From Guadua angustifolia (taxonomy: Eukaryota > Streptophyta > Magnoliopsida > Poales > Poaceae), in NCBI GenBank assembly GCA_036346375.1, contig CM070515.1, forward strand, positions 4,858,423-4,922,422: a stretch of DNA of 64,000 nucleotides. Direction: 5' to 3'. Of this stretch, positions 36,552 to 48,251 are shown in pieces; within the stretch, counting starts at the first letter, position 1, and each line of letters begins with the position of its first letter. Under the pieces are notes generated by a model. It worked only from the letters and a program-made list of their open reading frames with translations. It ran no database searches and was not told the DNA's origin. The position numbers and the translations under genes were made by a program.

Positions 36552-36887
36552 CACTACAGGAAACGAGCTCTGTGTCCTCGGCCGAAACATTTTTACGGAC
36601 ACAAGTGTCCCCTCTGTATCGGCAGCTTTAAGTTGGCCGACGACACAAGTGTTCCATCTGTATCGGCAGCCTGAGTTAAGCCGACGACAAATGTCTGGGT
36701 GTCGGGCCGGCCCCGGATGGCATCTGTGTCGTCGGGATTTATTGTGGCCGTCGACATAGGTTGGTTGTGTCGTCGACTCGTGTCGTGGGACTTGTGTCGT
36801 CGGAGGCCGACAGCGAGACTGTGTCGGCGGTTTTGGCATCTGTGTCGTCGGTAAAAGCCGAGGACACTGAGCAAGATCCCTGTAGTG
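36552..36887. mobile_element. Miniature CACTA element (336 bp)
   Basis: Left end CACTACAGGAAACGAG; the reverse complement of the right end is CACTACAGGGATCTTG. Perfect AAG target duplication (36549-36551 and 36888-36890). The interior is a chain of TGTGTCGTCGG/CCGACGACACA-type subterminal repeats. Both ends and the subterminal repeats but no gene are retained: a deletion derivative. Confidence 0.88.
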
Positions 36888-37344
36888 AAGGATTGCAAAT
36901 TTGAGTACTTCTAAAAAAGACACTGGGGTTTTGCTTGGACACCAGAACGAGAACTGCTATGCATATAAACGCTTTTTTGCCCCTCGGAAATCTTTAATTC
37001 TGTACGAACATTGACCCATACAAGTTACTGATGAATCTTTACTTCCATCTTAATTGTTTCGTATGCACGTCTACCCATATATATGTACATTGTACAATTG
37101 TGATTGAATTTACAGTAGTGACTACTGTACGTACGTATACGGCCTGTATTATCTACGGCATATGCGCACGCACGTACGATGTAATCAACGGTCCCTATCT
37201 ACATGGCTAGCTAGGTCCACGTCTTACAAAGTCAATGTGTGTATGGAGCATGCAGTAAAGTGTACTGGTACGTTGGGACCGGACGCCATCACTGATATAT
37301 ATATATGTGTATTTATATATATGTATATCACACACACGGGCGAT

Positions 37345-37502
37345 CAGTAGCGGATCCAACGGAGGGTTAAGGGGGGCTAGGATGCATCCTACCCCAACGT
37401 GCAGAAGAACAGCTAGCTGAGGACAGAGCAGACGGAGGTGACAGCGTAGCGGGCTACAAACCGATGAACACCTCCTAAAATTTGATTCTAGATCTGCCAC
37501 TA
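37345..37502. mobile_element. Small hAT-like MITE
   Basis: Left end CAGTAGCGGATCC and right end AGATCTGCCACTA are an imperfect inverted pair of the GTGGCGGATC type common in grasses. 158 bp, non-coding. Target duplication unclear. Confidence 0.55.
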
Positions 37503-38083
37503 TACACGGTACGGTGCAGAAAATGATTCTGACAGGATCGGATGGCCGGTCACGTACATTTACGTACGCTGATGAAACGCAGACTGGAGTGGTTACAACG
37601 GTATATCTAATTGATTAGTTCAATGCGACGCATGCAGTGTATATAGATGGTTGGTGCGTACCGATCGGTGCATGACGTACGTACGTGCGATGACCGGGGG
37701 CAGTCTACGCGCCGTCGGAACGCGATCGTCGACGATTCTACGGAGCAAAGTCGTCGTCGATCGTAGTCGTTCGTCAGCTTTTCTGGGTAGATAGTAGTTG
37801 GATACTCCTACCAAGCTGCAGCTACAAGCCAAAGGGAGGCGTTGAGCTTGAGCACGTCCCCGGCCGGCCGGCCGTTGCAGGTAGGCATGTGTTTCCATGT
37901 CTTGTACAGATATGAGCTGTTAATTACAGCCACCAGGACCGTACCTGAAATTTGGAGGGCTGTACTGAAGTTAAAATTAGGTCTTAATATTAGCTCTTTG
38001 TTCTTTTTTTGTCTTATGCTTTTCATAACAAGATTTATGAAGATTTATGTCACCTGATTTTGCAAGGGGCGGATGAAAGGTAG
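37503..38083. other. Intergenic, no recognised gene
   Basis: Open stretches at 37620-38026 have no recognisable motif. ACGTACGT-type palindromic runs are frequent at 37130-37690. Confidence 0.35.
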
Positions 38084-38091
38084 GGTGACAC

Positions 38092-38467
38092 CAGGGATTA
38101 CAAAACCGTTTTTCAAAATTCGCGGTTCGGTTTTCGCAAAAACCACGCAAAAAACCGCTCGAAAATCGTCAAAAACTGAAAGGTTTAAAAATCAAAAAAA
38201 TTTGAATTTTTTTTTGAAAAAAACCGAAAACCGCGGTTTTTCACGAAAAACCGCTCGGTTTTTGACGAAAACTCGAAAACCGAGCCAGCCATTTGAATAT
38301 TCTTCGAAAACAGTTTTGAGCGAACATAAATTTTTCCAAAAATTTTTAATTTTTTAATTTTCTTTTTTAATTAGAACGGTTTACCGAGCAGTTTTGAGTT
38401 TCGAACCAGAGCGGTAAGGTCGAAAACCGCGGTTTCCGAGCGGTTTTCGTCGGTTTTGTGAACCCTG
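38092..38467. mobile_element. hAT-like TIR element, copy 4 (376 bp), perfect target duplication
   Basis: Left end CAGGGATTACAAAACCG; the reverse complement of the right end is CAGGGTTCACAAAACCG. Flanked by GGTGACAC on both sides (38084-38091 and 38468-38475), a perfect 8-bp duplication. The interior is a run of GAAAACCG/CGGTTTTTC phrases. This is the cleanest copy and sets the ends of the family. Confidence 0.88.
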
Positions 38468-38475
38468 GGTGACAC

Positions 38476-39490
38476 TCAGAACGGGAGAATACGACAAGAG
38501 CATGGATTGTGCTTTTGAGTTTGCAAAGAATATCAAATAAATGGTTGAAAATGGAGTGAATTGATTCATCACCGTCATCGGGATTATTTAGAGAAATCAA
38601 GAGTCAGTTAGAAAGAGGAGAATTAGGGCCAAAGAGCTTAATTTTCACGTGCAAATAAGAGATATATAGGAATGACAGTTGTGCGAAAGCAAAGGGGGGA
38701 ATGGAAGAGCAATAGAGAGGCGGGGAAGTTCTCGGTAAGAACGTAATAAAAAGGTTTGGTTAAACAAAATTAACTATAATAGTAATAATATTTTTTTAAA
38801 AAAAATTAAACAAGTAGCAATTAAAGATTAAATGAAAATTAGGGGCTGTTAACTTTTGGGGCCCAGTGCCCACTTCGCTTCTAGTATTGGTTTAAAAAAA
38901 AAAAACCTCCGCACCGTCGAGCGCCGCCTCGCATAGCGCCTCCCCACCGCCGAATGCCGCCTGCGCGGCCTCGGGCAGCGGCTGCTCCATGTGCTCTCGC
39001 CGTGGCAGTTGTTGGCGCGGCCTCGGTTCGTGTCCTTCGCCGCCATCGGCTACGGCGCCACCCCTACCACCTGTCCGATCCGTGGGTTGGATTGGTTTGT
39101 TGGCATCTCCCGGTCATTTGATTTGTGATTTCCTCAAATTCGATTGTTTTATTCTTGATCGTATTGGCATTCTATCTAATTGGGTATGTCTAGATCTCGA
39201 ATGAATCGAATTGGGAATGAAAATGTGAATAATTTGAGATTCATGCGTCAATCCCCGATTCCTTAAAAATGCGATTTCTTCAAATTTCTTGAGTTTTTCG
39301 TCGATCGAAATGTCACTATGTGCAATTGGGTATGCCAGTATGAAAGGGAATCAAATGGGGATGAAATTGTGCCTAAATCAACCAGCAAACAAGAAAGTTA
39401 CGTCGACAGTTGATTTTTCTATTTGGCTTCTTCAGGCATGACTTGCTCCTCCTGACAGAAGCTTTTCGAGGCAACCACGGAGAAGTTGGC
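38476..39490. other. Intergenic, no recognised gene
   Basis: A short GC-rich, C/G-balanced stretch at 38905-39070 is open in several frames but carries no recognisable motif. Nothing else seen. Confidence 0.35.
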
Positions 39491-39496
39491 CGTGTC

Positions 39497-39737
39497 AAAA
39501 CATAATTGTCGTTTTGGATATCATAGGGTTCTAAAACCCAACTTTAACTGTTAATTTCTATTGTAATATGTTAAAAAATTTAATAAAATTATAATATTTT
39601 AGAAGTACGTTTTAAGACGACTTTACACATGATTTTCATGCATGTAATATAAATATTTGTAGAGATATCGATAGCTAACAATTTAAAGTTTGACTGCACG
39701 TATCTCAAATTGATGAGTTTTTATGAACCGTAGGGAG
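39497..39737. mobile_element. Stowaway-like MITE relic
   Basis: The interior (TTAATTTCTATTGTAATATG, GATTTTCATGCATGTAATAT, AAAGTTTGACTGCACGTA) parallels the Stowaway copy at 45571-45830 and it ends CCGTAGGGAG before TA. The left terminus is lost or degraded. Confidence 0.5.
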
Positions 39738-39739
39738 TA

Positions 39740-40660
39740 CCCATATACAAAACTTTTGTAATGGGAAAGCTAAGATCTTCGGTACGTTCTTAATTGTCTT
39801 TCAGTTTCGTCTTCCCCTTGTCTTAAACAAATGCCGTTTGATCACTTCTCTGGAGAAATTGTCATTACGTAAAACTGTAAAACACATGTCTAATTAATGG
39901 TTGTTACATCGGACCATAGCTGACCGATTCTGATGGATGACAAGTTGGGCTTTACTATTTCTTTGATCAATTAGTAATCTATTGCAGTCCTTGCGATGTC
40001 CATATACGCGATCGAGAGATTATGGCTGATCTGCGTCATATTAATCTGTTCAGTTGGTCAATGATGAGGCTGGCCATTTTAGGGTTTAGACCATCGAGCT
40101 GCTTGATTAATTGACTCGGTTCTTCCCAGCTGCGAGCTATTATTTACATGTCGCCATCGATCGAGCCCTGACCTGGTCGGTCAGAGGCATCGATTCAGCG
40201 TTCGTTTGGCGCCCGACTCGTCAACCTCTCTTTCTAAAAAACCGAGATGCAAATCATGCCACCTGCAATTCTGCTAGGCTGCAACCATCAACATATGGTG
40301 GTTGTGACTTGTTATTACACAAACGCGTGCCCAAAGAACACAAAATTAACCCAGCTAATTTAGCTTGCCCATTCGATTAATTTGACGAAGTTTAATAACA
40401 CAATGTCATGGGTGTGTTGCTGCTGCTGTTGTCTTTTTTAATAAATCTACTGGGTGTTAGTTATACAACCTAATTACAAGCTCCTGATGATCTCAGGACA
40501 AGAAAAATAAGCAGTACTCGACGTACGTTTGGATCTCACTGAATGTTCTTTATTGCGACTTCTCGTGGAGACGTGGGCCCGTCGCACATCTATTATTGGG
40601 CTGAGTTACGAGCCAGTACTGGGCCGCAACCGTCAATGGGGCCATGAAGGTGGAAAGCGC
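39740..40660. other. Intergenic, no recognised gene
   Basis: Open frames near 40111-40380 and 40529-40660 have no recognisable motif. No repeat structure identified. Confidence 0.35.
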
Positions 40661-40666
40661 ATGCAA

Positions 40667-42196
40667 CTAGGCAATCGGCTCGGATTCGATCAGATATTGC
40701 TTTTTTGTATGCTAAATTCTATTTTTTATCGTATTCGATGTCGGATATGAATAGTACCAGATATGAATAACGTACTGGTAATATCGGTTACGGATTTGAA
40801 GCGAATACGGAGCGGAATCGATATGGCATCAAATATTTTTTATCGGATATCGGGCGAAAATAGATGCCATATATAACACTTATATAGTAATGACTAATCA
40901 ATCATATGAGTTCAATGCCACCAATTAGTTTATAAGACATAAACAAAGGCGACTTTCTTGAGTGAGCTCCGTCAACTTGCTAGTGTTGAAAACGTTCCTA
41001 TGTCCATGAGTGACTTAGTACGGGAGAATATCACATGAATTATATTATGATTAAATTTAGAAAAAGAAAAGAGAAAAAGAAAGAGAAAGATAAGGTCTGG
41101 ATTTGTTTTCTACTATTCTAGACCCATTCCTCTTTCTTTTATATTCGGATTAGGTCATATTATTTTTCTCCTGGCCTAGGTTTGCTCATTCTTTTTCTTG
41201 ACCCAACCGCTTAGCTTGCCTGGCCAATCTGAATTACTCCCTTCTCTCTCTTTTGGGCCCAGCCATCCTGGCCTAATTTTGGCCTTGGCCCGGCTAGCCC
41301 GATTCCCCTCCCCGTTTTTAACCATAACCCTAAACCTACCTAACCCCACCCTTCTCTATCCTCAATTCGGTCGTCGCACATTATCCCCTTCCCCATCTCT
41401 CTCTCTCACACTGCTACCCCCGAGCCCCACCTACCCTTCTCCTCGCTGCCGCCGCCCTCTTCACCCCAAACCACCCTCGACTCTGGCCCTCCCCTGGCTC
41501 CCCTCTCTCCTTCCCTCACACACTCCCTCTCCCGTTGCCGCTCGCTCCATCCTTCTCTCTTGTCCTCACTCCATTCTTTCCTTCTCCCCCAAGTCGCTAG
41601 CACAACTGCCTAAATTTGTAGCTCCACAGTAGCCTCCACTGTCACTAGCACCTCCACCACTCTCCTATACTCCCTCTACCACCTTTCCGAACTCACTCAC
41701 GCTACCATCACCCATAAACGCCATAGCTTATCTCATTGCCCCGATGCCTATCCCTTCTATGCCCCCTTCTCCTCTAGATCCGACGACTTTTGTAATTGTC
41801 GGACGCCTCCCTAGCTCCCTTTGGCTCTGCCTCCGAGCCATCACCACTGCCCGAATCTGCCAGATCCGATGATGGTCGTCACCATCTAGTCCGTGCACGT
41901 GATCGGTGGCCTGGCTACTTTGGATAGATCATAGGGGCAGAGGACGGGATGAGGTGTCTAGGGCACTGCTCAGTGGGGCCTGGGCGGCGTGATCGAATAT
42001 CTTATTTAATTTGATCTAGATATATATGAAAATAAGTTTGGAATATCTCGATCCGACGGATAGTGCTATCCCAAATCCAAAACCAAGTATCTGGAACCAA
42101 TACCAAATCCGAGAATTATCCGAAACACTATCTGAATCTGATCTGAACACATCAGGTCGGTCTGTCGAAAATTATCCGAATTGATTGCACCCCTAT
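40667..42196. mobile_element. Possible hAT-like element of about 1.5 kb
   Basis: Left side TAGGCAATCGGCTCGGATTC and right side (reverse complement) TAGGGGTGCAATCAATTCGG are related, and both flanks carry alternating CGGATAT/ATATCCG-type phrases for about 200 bp inward. The middle (41190-41650) is C- and T-rich and open, with no recognised protein. No target duplication found. Confidence 0.35.
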
Positions 42197-42199
42197 CTC

Positions 42200-43484
42200 G
42201 TAGTTGCCATGCAGCTATCCAGCCCAGTAGTTTGTACACAATGTAGTGCCAAAAAGGTGGTCTTAATTAAGTTACTCTATCATCTCCCCCAACCCCTCAA
42301 AAAAAAACTTACTCCATAGTTTAACAATGGGGATTTCTATGGAAAAGTTGTCATTTTAGTAGCTTTTTATTCCTTTAAATAAATAAATCTTGTATGAGCA
42401 TACATGCAATAGGGACAACCCTATCATTTCAGTTAAGTGTAGGCGGAAAACATAATGCCAGGTAAAGAGACTTGTCTATCTACAAAATCATTTTGTTCAA
42501 TGAACATTTGTCAATAGAAATACAATGGTAAGAAAACAAACTAGATAGAAAAAGTAAATAAAATAAGGGCTTTTGTTGGATTGGCACGACATAAATTCAA
42601 TAAAAAATAGGACTAAGGCCCTTTTTATTTCGGTTTAGGATTTTTAGCTTATAGCTTAAAGCCAATTTTTTGGCTTAAGTAGCTTACAAGCATCTAGCTT
42701 TTAAACCAAGCCATGATGTTTGGTAACCCTTTTTTTTGCTTTTGAGCTATGGCTTATTGTTGAATTGTTTGGCATACTAAGGATTCTAATGATATTTTGG
42801 TTCGATCATCATCAAGAAAAATATAGAAAAACAGAGCAAATTATATGAAGAATTTTGCTACAATGGATTTTAGAATTTGCTACAGTGCAAATTACATGAA
42901 GAATTTTGCTACGGGGAAGCCAGATCCGAGGGACGAAGGGGACGAGGAGTTTGGATCCAAGGGGCAGGGGGATAGGGAGGCTAGACCAAGCAATGGAAGG
43001 GACGGGTTGGCCGGATCAGTGCCCTGGGGAGGAATTGAGGACAACAACATGAGAAGGAATTAAGGACGATAGCCTAGGGAGGAGTCAAGGACGGCAACAT
43101 CGATGGCCTGGAGGAGTTGACGTCAGTGGCTTGGGGGCATGGACGATGGAGGTGTAGGGGAGACATGGTCGCTAGCGCCAGCCAAAACCCTAACCAAAAC
43201 GCGTGTGAGTCGCGAGAGAAGAGAGAGGGAGGATATGCACGGGTTGGAATGAGGAAGGATGATGGAAAAACCAGAGGGGGGATTGACTTATATAGAGATG
43301 GCATTTCCAAGTAATTTTAATCTATACCCCTTTATAATTCACCAGTTAAATCTTTTCTACATCTACACAGTATTGTGCACCCAAAAATCTCCCTTCCTCA
43401 AAATGAAAGGCTAAGATGTTTTATCACACCACTTCATCAAATCTAATGGTTCAAATCATTAGGTTCATCCATCCTCTAACCTAA
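42200..43484. other. Intergenic, MITE-like remnant
   Basis: 42630-42740 (AAGGCCCTTTTTATTTCGG, then GCTTATAGCTTAAAGCC) looks like the left part of a Tourist/hAT MITE related to 57672-57953. CATGAAGAATTTTGCTAC is repeated at 42845 and 42895. 42930-43230 is purine-rich and open but unrecognised. Confidence 0.35.
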
Positions 43485-43488
43485 TCAC

Positions 43489-43735
43489 GCACAAATCACG
43501 CGAACTGTTCCCTCCCGCGCCGCACAAATCACCGTCCCTGCCCCTCCCTGCCGCCCCGCACAAATCACCCGTCCCTGTACCCTAGCTGTTCCCTCCTCCC
43601 GCCCCGCACAAATCACCCGTCCCTGCCGCCCGTCCCTGTCGCCCGGCGCGAGGCCCCGTCGCCAAGCCCGGCGCCCAGTCGCCCGTCGCCCGGCGCCCCG
43701 TCCCTGCCGCCCCGTCGCCCGGCGCCACCGGAATT
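43489..43735. repeat. GC-rich minisatellite upstream of COR413 gene
   Basis: Irregular repetition of CGCACAAATCACC, CGTCCCTGCCGCCC and GTCGCCCGGCGCC units. It lies 157 bp before the COR413 start codon, so it occupies the presumed promoter or leader region. Confidence 0.65.
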
Positions 43736-43891
43736 GTCCAGATTGAACGCCACTACACCAGATGTTAACTTGTACATATCCACAGTTTTGCACCCGGCAC
43801 CACCAACATAGCCGAGCCCAAGACCACCCTGCGCAGAGCAGAGCTTGATCTGTAGACGGAGAAAGAGAGGGGATTCGCGAAGTGGCTGGCG

Positions 43892-46464
43892 ATGGGGAAA
43901 AAGATGGCGTCGTACCTGGCGATGAAGACTGACCCGGCGGGCGGCGCGTCGGAGGCGGCGCAGGCGCTGATCGAGTCGGACCTGCGGGAGCTGGGGGTGG
44001 CGGCGCGGAAGCTCGCCAACCATGCCTTCGTCCTCGGCGGCGGCCTCGACTTCGGCACCTCCTTCCTCAAGTGGCTCGCCTTCTTCGCCGCCGTGTCAGT
44101 GCTACCAGCCCCCCTTTTCCTTTTCTTTAGGTTTTTTTTGGTTGGATAAGACCAAAAAGGGTGTCGGTTCCTAGAGGGGATTTCCGATCTGGACATTTTC
44201 TTGGGGGTTCAAAAGTCCCTATCTTTACAAATCAAGTCACGGAATGTAGTACTGGACTCCGTATCTTAGAAGCTTGATCCTTTTTTTTGGGCGGATTGCG
44301 ATAACATTGAGACTGGTTTGGAGGGGGTCATATCTGTGCAATCACCCATGTGTGCAAGCGTGCAATTAAACGATCTGGAACACCTAATTTATATCCAATG
44401 CTGGCAAATTTCAGGGGTAGGGAGAGAAGAGATGGAGGGTGAGGTGGGAGGGTTTAAACTAAAAAACAGTGGCAATCTTTGGATATAGATTGGGTGCTCC
44501 AGATTGTTTGATTGCACGCTTGTACACATATGGGTGATTACATAGGATATTTCTTCGGTTTGGGGATAATACCACGGAATCCTATGATCATTTGGAGATG
44601 AATCAATAAATGATGTTATGTGGTTATGGTACTATCCATAGTTCAGTAGATTAATAGAAAAGCCCGCATGAACACTAGAGATTTTCTGTAGAATCTCACA
44701 AGCGCGTGAAATTAATTTGGGGAAACCGGGTCAGAGTTCTGAACATATGTGGGTACTCATAACTACACAAGACTCCCTTTGAATGTGTGAACAAAAGGTT
44801 AAGACTCAACTGCTCCACCAAGTTTTTATGCAGTGTGAAGCTGTTAGTACGATTCTACAGCCTAATTTTTGTGCATATATACTACTGTTGACATTGTATG
44901 AGGTGTAGGTCAGTACTTTTTATCCCTTTGGACTGCGAGGAGTTGATAACTTTTTGTGTGTTTGTTTAACCTGAGATTAGTACTTTTGTGGCATTTGTTT
45001 GTTGTCGCAGCATTATGCATTGTTGTCACAGCATTATGCATTGACTGAACCCTCCTCCCTGCTCTCTTCTGCTGCAGATACCTCTTGATATTGGACCGGA
45101 CCAACTGGAAGACCAACATGCTGACGGCGCTTTTGGTCCCTTACACATTTTTCTTCACCCTGCCTGGTGTGCTGTTTTCTCTGATAAGGTGGTTATAGGG
45201 GCAAGTACCCTACTGCATCACCCATACATGTTTTAAATGCAACTGTTGTGAATTGTGGAATTGTTGCGTCGCCGTGGATTAACGGAATATGAAAGATGTG
45301 AACTGACATAATCGACGTACTGCATATAGAATGTTCTCATATTGTTGACATTTGACAACATGGGATAAGGATCTGAATGTCGATTTCCTTCAAAACAAAA
45401 TTTTCACTGAACTGAGGATAAAAATGAAGAAACTTTTTGTTCACGAAAAAAGCCTTTTGTTCATAAAGTAACGTAGCACGTATAGGCTTATTGGTATAAC
45501 TGTAAAACTCAAGGTAGCATTTCATACTTGTTGCCTATTGATTGGACAGCTGAAGGATTAATGATAATTACTCCCTCCGGTCACAAATAGTTGTCATTTT
45601 AATCACTAATTTTCAGTCTCCAAAACATAGCTTTAATCACTAATTTCTATTATAATATATTTATAAAACTCAATAAAATTGTAATATTATGAAAGTACTT
45701 TTCGAGACAAATCTATACAAATGATTTTCATGTATCCAATTTAAATATTTAAAAAGATATTGACAGTCAAGTTTCGAAAGTTTGACTACACATATGTCCA
45801 AAACGATAACTATTTTTTGACTGGATGGAGTATAAAAACATTTAGGATGGAATGTTCTCTGTTGATCTATTACAACATTACATACAAGTATATGAAATTA
45901 CAACATTACATACTGGTAAATGAAACAAATTTGCTTAACATCTAAATTTCAGGGGAGAGGTTGGAAAGTGGATTGCGATCATTGCAGTCATTCTGCGTCT
46001 CTTCTTTCCTCGTCACTTCCCTGGTATCATTTTTTCTACCTATTCTTATTGTTGTTTATTGCATCTTATGAAAATTTCTTATATATATATTACAATGTTC
46101 TCCTTTTTTAACCTTGTGCCCCTAAAAGAATCTATTACAGCTCTGATTTGTGCTATCAAAATGTTATTTTGAGAACTGGTAAGAATCTATTACAGCTCTG
46201 ATTTGTGCTATCAAAATGTTATTTTGAGAACTGGTGCTATCAAAATATGTTTTCTAACTAAGTAGGCTAACTAAAATTTTACATGAACTTCACAACTATT
46301 TATCATCCTGTGCATCAGATTGGTTAGAGCTGCCTGGTGCTTTGATTCTCCTCATAGTGGTCGCCCCTAGCCTATTTGCGGACACCTTCAGGCACGACTT
46401 CGTTGGCATCTTCATATGCCTCATCATCGCAATAAAGAATGAAGCTTCCATTCTTTATGTATGA
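43892..46464 (+). CDS. COR413 plasma-membrane-type protein, C-terminally truncated
   Basis: Member of the cold-regulated COR413 family of multi-pass membrane proteins. Four exons with GT/AG borders: 43892-44094, 45078-45188, 45953-46023, 46319-46464 (531 nt, 176 aa). Conserved stretches: YLAMKTDPAGG, RELGVAARKLANHAFVLGGG, FGTSFLKWLAFFAA, YLLILDRTNWKTNMLTALLV, RGEVGKWIAIIAVILRLFFP, RHFPDWLELPGALILL. Hydrophobic spans fall near residues 56-75, 80-103, 108-125, 131-150 and 155-168. After FVGIFICLIIA the frame departs from the family and stops within 13 codons (IKNEASILYV); family members continue with a conserved LLQEHIRASGGF region and a last membrane span, about 40-50 residues (from memory), which I cannot find downstream. 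Either a degraded paralogue or a truncated but expressed form. Confidence 0.85.
44330..44548. mobile_element. Foldback MITE with about 50-bp inverted ends in COR413 intron 1
   Basis: GTGCAATCACCCATGTGTGC, then AAGCGTGCAATTAAACGATC on the left are mirrored on the right by GATTGTTTGATTGCACGCTT, then GTACACATATGGGTGATTAC. The long inverted ends around a short core fit a foldback or Mutator-like MITE. Class not settled because the target duplication is unclear. Confidence 0.7.
45571..45830. mobile_element. Stowaway MITE in COR413 intron 2
   Basis: Starts CTCCCTCCGGTCACAAATAG and ends TTTTTTGACTGGATGGAG; TA on both sides (45569-45570, 45831-45832). 260 bp, non-coding. Related to the relic at 39497-39737. 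Confidence 0.8.
46126..46235. repeat. Exact tandem duplication of 55 bp in COR413 intron 3
   Basis: AAGAATCTATTACAGCTCTG starts at 46126 and again at 46181; both units run identically to GAGAACTGGT, and a third partial unit (GCTATCAAAAT) follows. The lack of differences implies a recent duplication. Confidence 0.9.
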
Positions 46465-47600
46465 ACTGAAGGACTGTTATACTCATTTGTTGTAAGTTGA
46501 ATTTTGTCGTAGTTAACCATTTAGCTTTTCTTCCCATGTTTTCTTAATATTCCTTATTTGTATGGTGTAGTAGAATTCACTCAATTCTATGTTTGGCTAT
46601 CTCTTCCTTCTACGTGGAGATAAATCGATCTACACCTGTATTGTGTATTGTGTATTGTTGCTTCATGCAGGTGTATTGTGGATTGTTGCATAGTTCATCG
46701 TAGGTCCATCAGTCCATGTTGTCAGCTCATTCACTGTTTTGGGTACTTAGCGGAAAAAGGGAAGGGATTTATGCATGGTTCTTTTTTTCGTTATGATCTT
46801 AAGTATTGCTGTTGCACCTGCATTTTTGGGATTCATGTTAAATGAAGATGTGTTGTCCGTGAAGTGATTAATTTCCCATATGTAATTCAGTTCTGGATTT
46901 TCAGATGGATTCTGTTAGCGGGTTTTGTCAGGCCTGTCAGTACATGTCGCAGGGCATTCCGATGCAAACTGTGTAGGTTGAAATTGAGTATTTGCATTTT
47001 TCATATATGTATTATGATTAATGCTTTTTTTAGTTGCTGCAGTATACTGGTTAGTTAAGCTAGCAAGCTAGCAGAACTTAGGTCATGATTACTTGTATGA
47101 AGTTGTGCAATGAAGTAATGAACAATGATAGCATGTGTGATATATTGTAAAATGACATGCATGCAGGATGGCTTTGCTTTGTTTATGAATCGAAAGTTTG
47201 ATATGTGCTGTGCTGAAGTATAATTTAGTCCAAATGTCCAACAGTTGAAGTTGGACTACTCCTGAAGCTCCCATTCATTACTTTACTTTTCTTTATTGCA
47301 TTTGCAGACTAAAAATTGAATAGAATATCAATCCATTTCCAGTAACCTTGGTTTCAAACTTTCAATCAAAGACTTATAATCTAGCATTAAACATAAGGTT
47401 TGTGAATCTGAATTTTGCTATTTGATCCACAGCATTATGATCCATATCTCAGAGATTAGATTATTTTTAATGATAAACAATTGCGATGTTACTTTATGCA
47501 CTTGTTTATGTAATCAACGATATAATAACTCTTTGTATCTTTCTTTTGTGCTTCTATCATAATCACATCTTACTACACTTTATTACCAAAACATATAACA
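46465..47600. other. Downstream of COR413, no recognised gene
   Basis: Inspected for the missing COR413 C-terminus; nothing similar was found. AT-rich sequence with short frames only. GTATTGTG is repeated several times at 46641-46685. Confidence 0.4.
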
Positions 47601-47619
47601 CCTTGTACTTATTTGAATT

Positions 47620-47664
47620 GTATTAGTAAATATCGCCGTAGCGTTAGCACGGGCATTATGCTAG
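47620..47664 (+). mobile_element. Helitron-like 3' terminus
   Basis: Reads GCCGTAGCGTTAGCACGGGC, which folds into a GC hairpin (GCCGT..ACGGGC with an inner GC-GTTA-GC), then ATTATG and CTAG (47661-47664) followed by T. A short GC hairpin about 10 bases before CTRR is the Helitron 3' signature. The 5' TC end was not identified, so the length is unknown; the interval back to 46465 is a candidate. Confidence 0.5.
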
Positions 47665-48251
47665 TGAAGTTTAGTGGCAAAGAGCTATTTTGATCATGCA
47701 AAAGCCCAAAAAAGCAGTCTTGGCTACCTTTTTCAATGTCCGTGTGAAAAGTCATTCATTTGTTTTGACTTAATTTTTTTTATTTGTAAACCTGTGAAAA
47801 ACAAAAATAAATTGGGCCTAAGAAAGAGGAAACTTGTGTACAAATAATTAGACGTGGGATACTAACGAACCTCTCCTACTCTTTTACCTATTTAAATTCT
47901 TCATGGTCGGTTGCAACTCGCAACGTCTTGGGACAACGTGTGTAACAAAACAACTCAACATCTGCAGCAGAATAGGGTTTGATCCCAGCAAGAAAAATTG
48001 GAAGAAAAAACCCAGTCTCTCACCAAAATTCATTTGAAATTACAGACTTCGTTCCAATATGAAGATATGTTTGAAAAACTAGCACGGAAGTTTGAAAGAG
48101 AACCCGTTTGTGAAGTTATCCATATCAACTTTGTTACACTGCTACATGCAGATACAGTCATCATGTACTACTACATTCAATGGTGGATCCACCTCCGTCG
48201 CTGGCTTAGTCTTGCATTATTTGATGTTTCAGTTGGCTTAGTAATTAAAGT

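Noticed and set aside
41198..41632. 144-codon Pro/Ser/Leu-rich frame
   Set aside because: Produced by a C/T-rich stretch without stops; no motif, and it lies between the candidate ends of a repeat element.
46897..46978. Short frame after TTTTCAG beginning ATGGATTCTGTTAGC as a missing COR413 exon
   Set aside because: The 24-codon translation has no similarity to the COR413 C-terminus and is hydrophilic rather than membrane-spanning.
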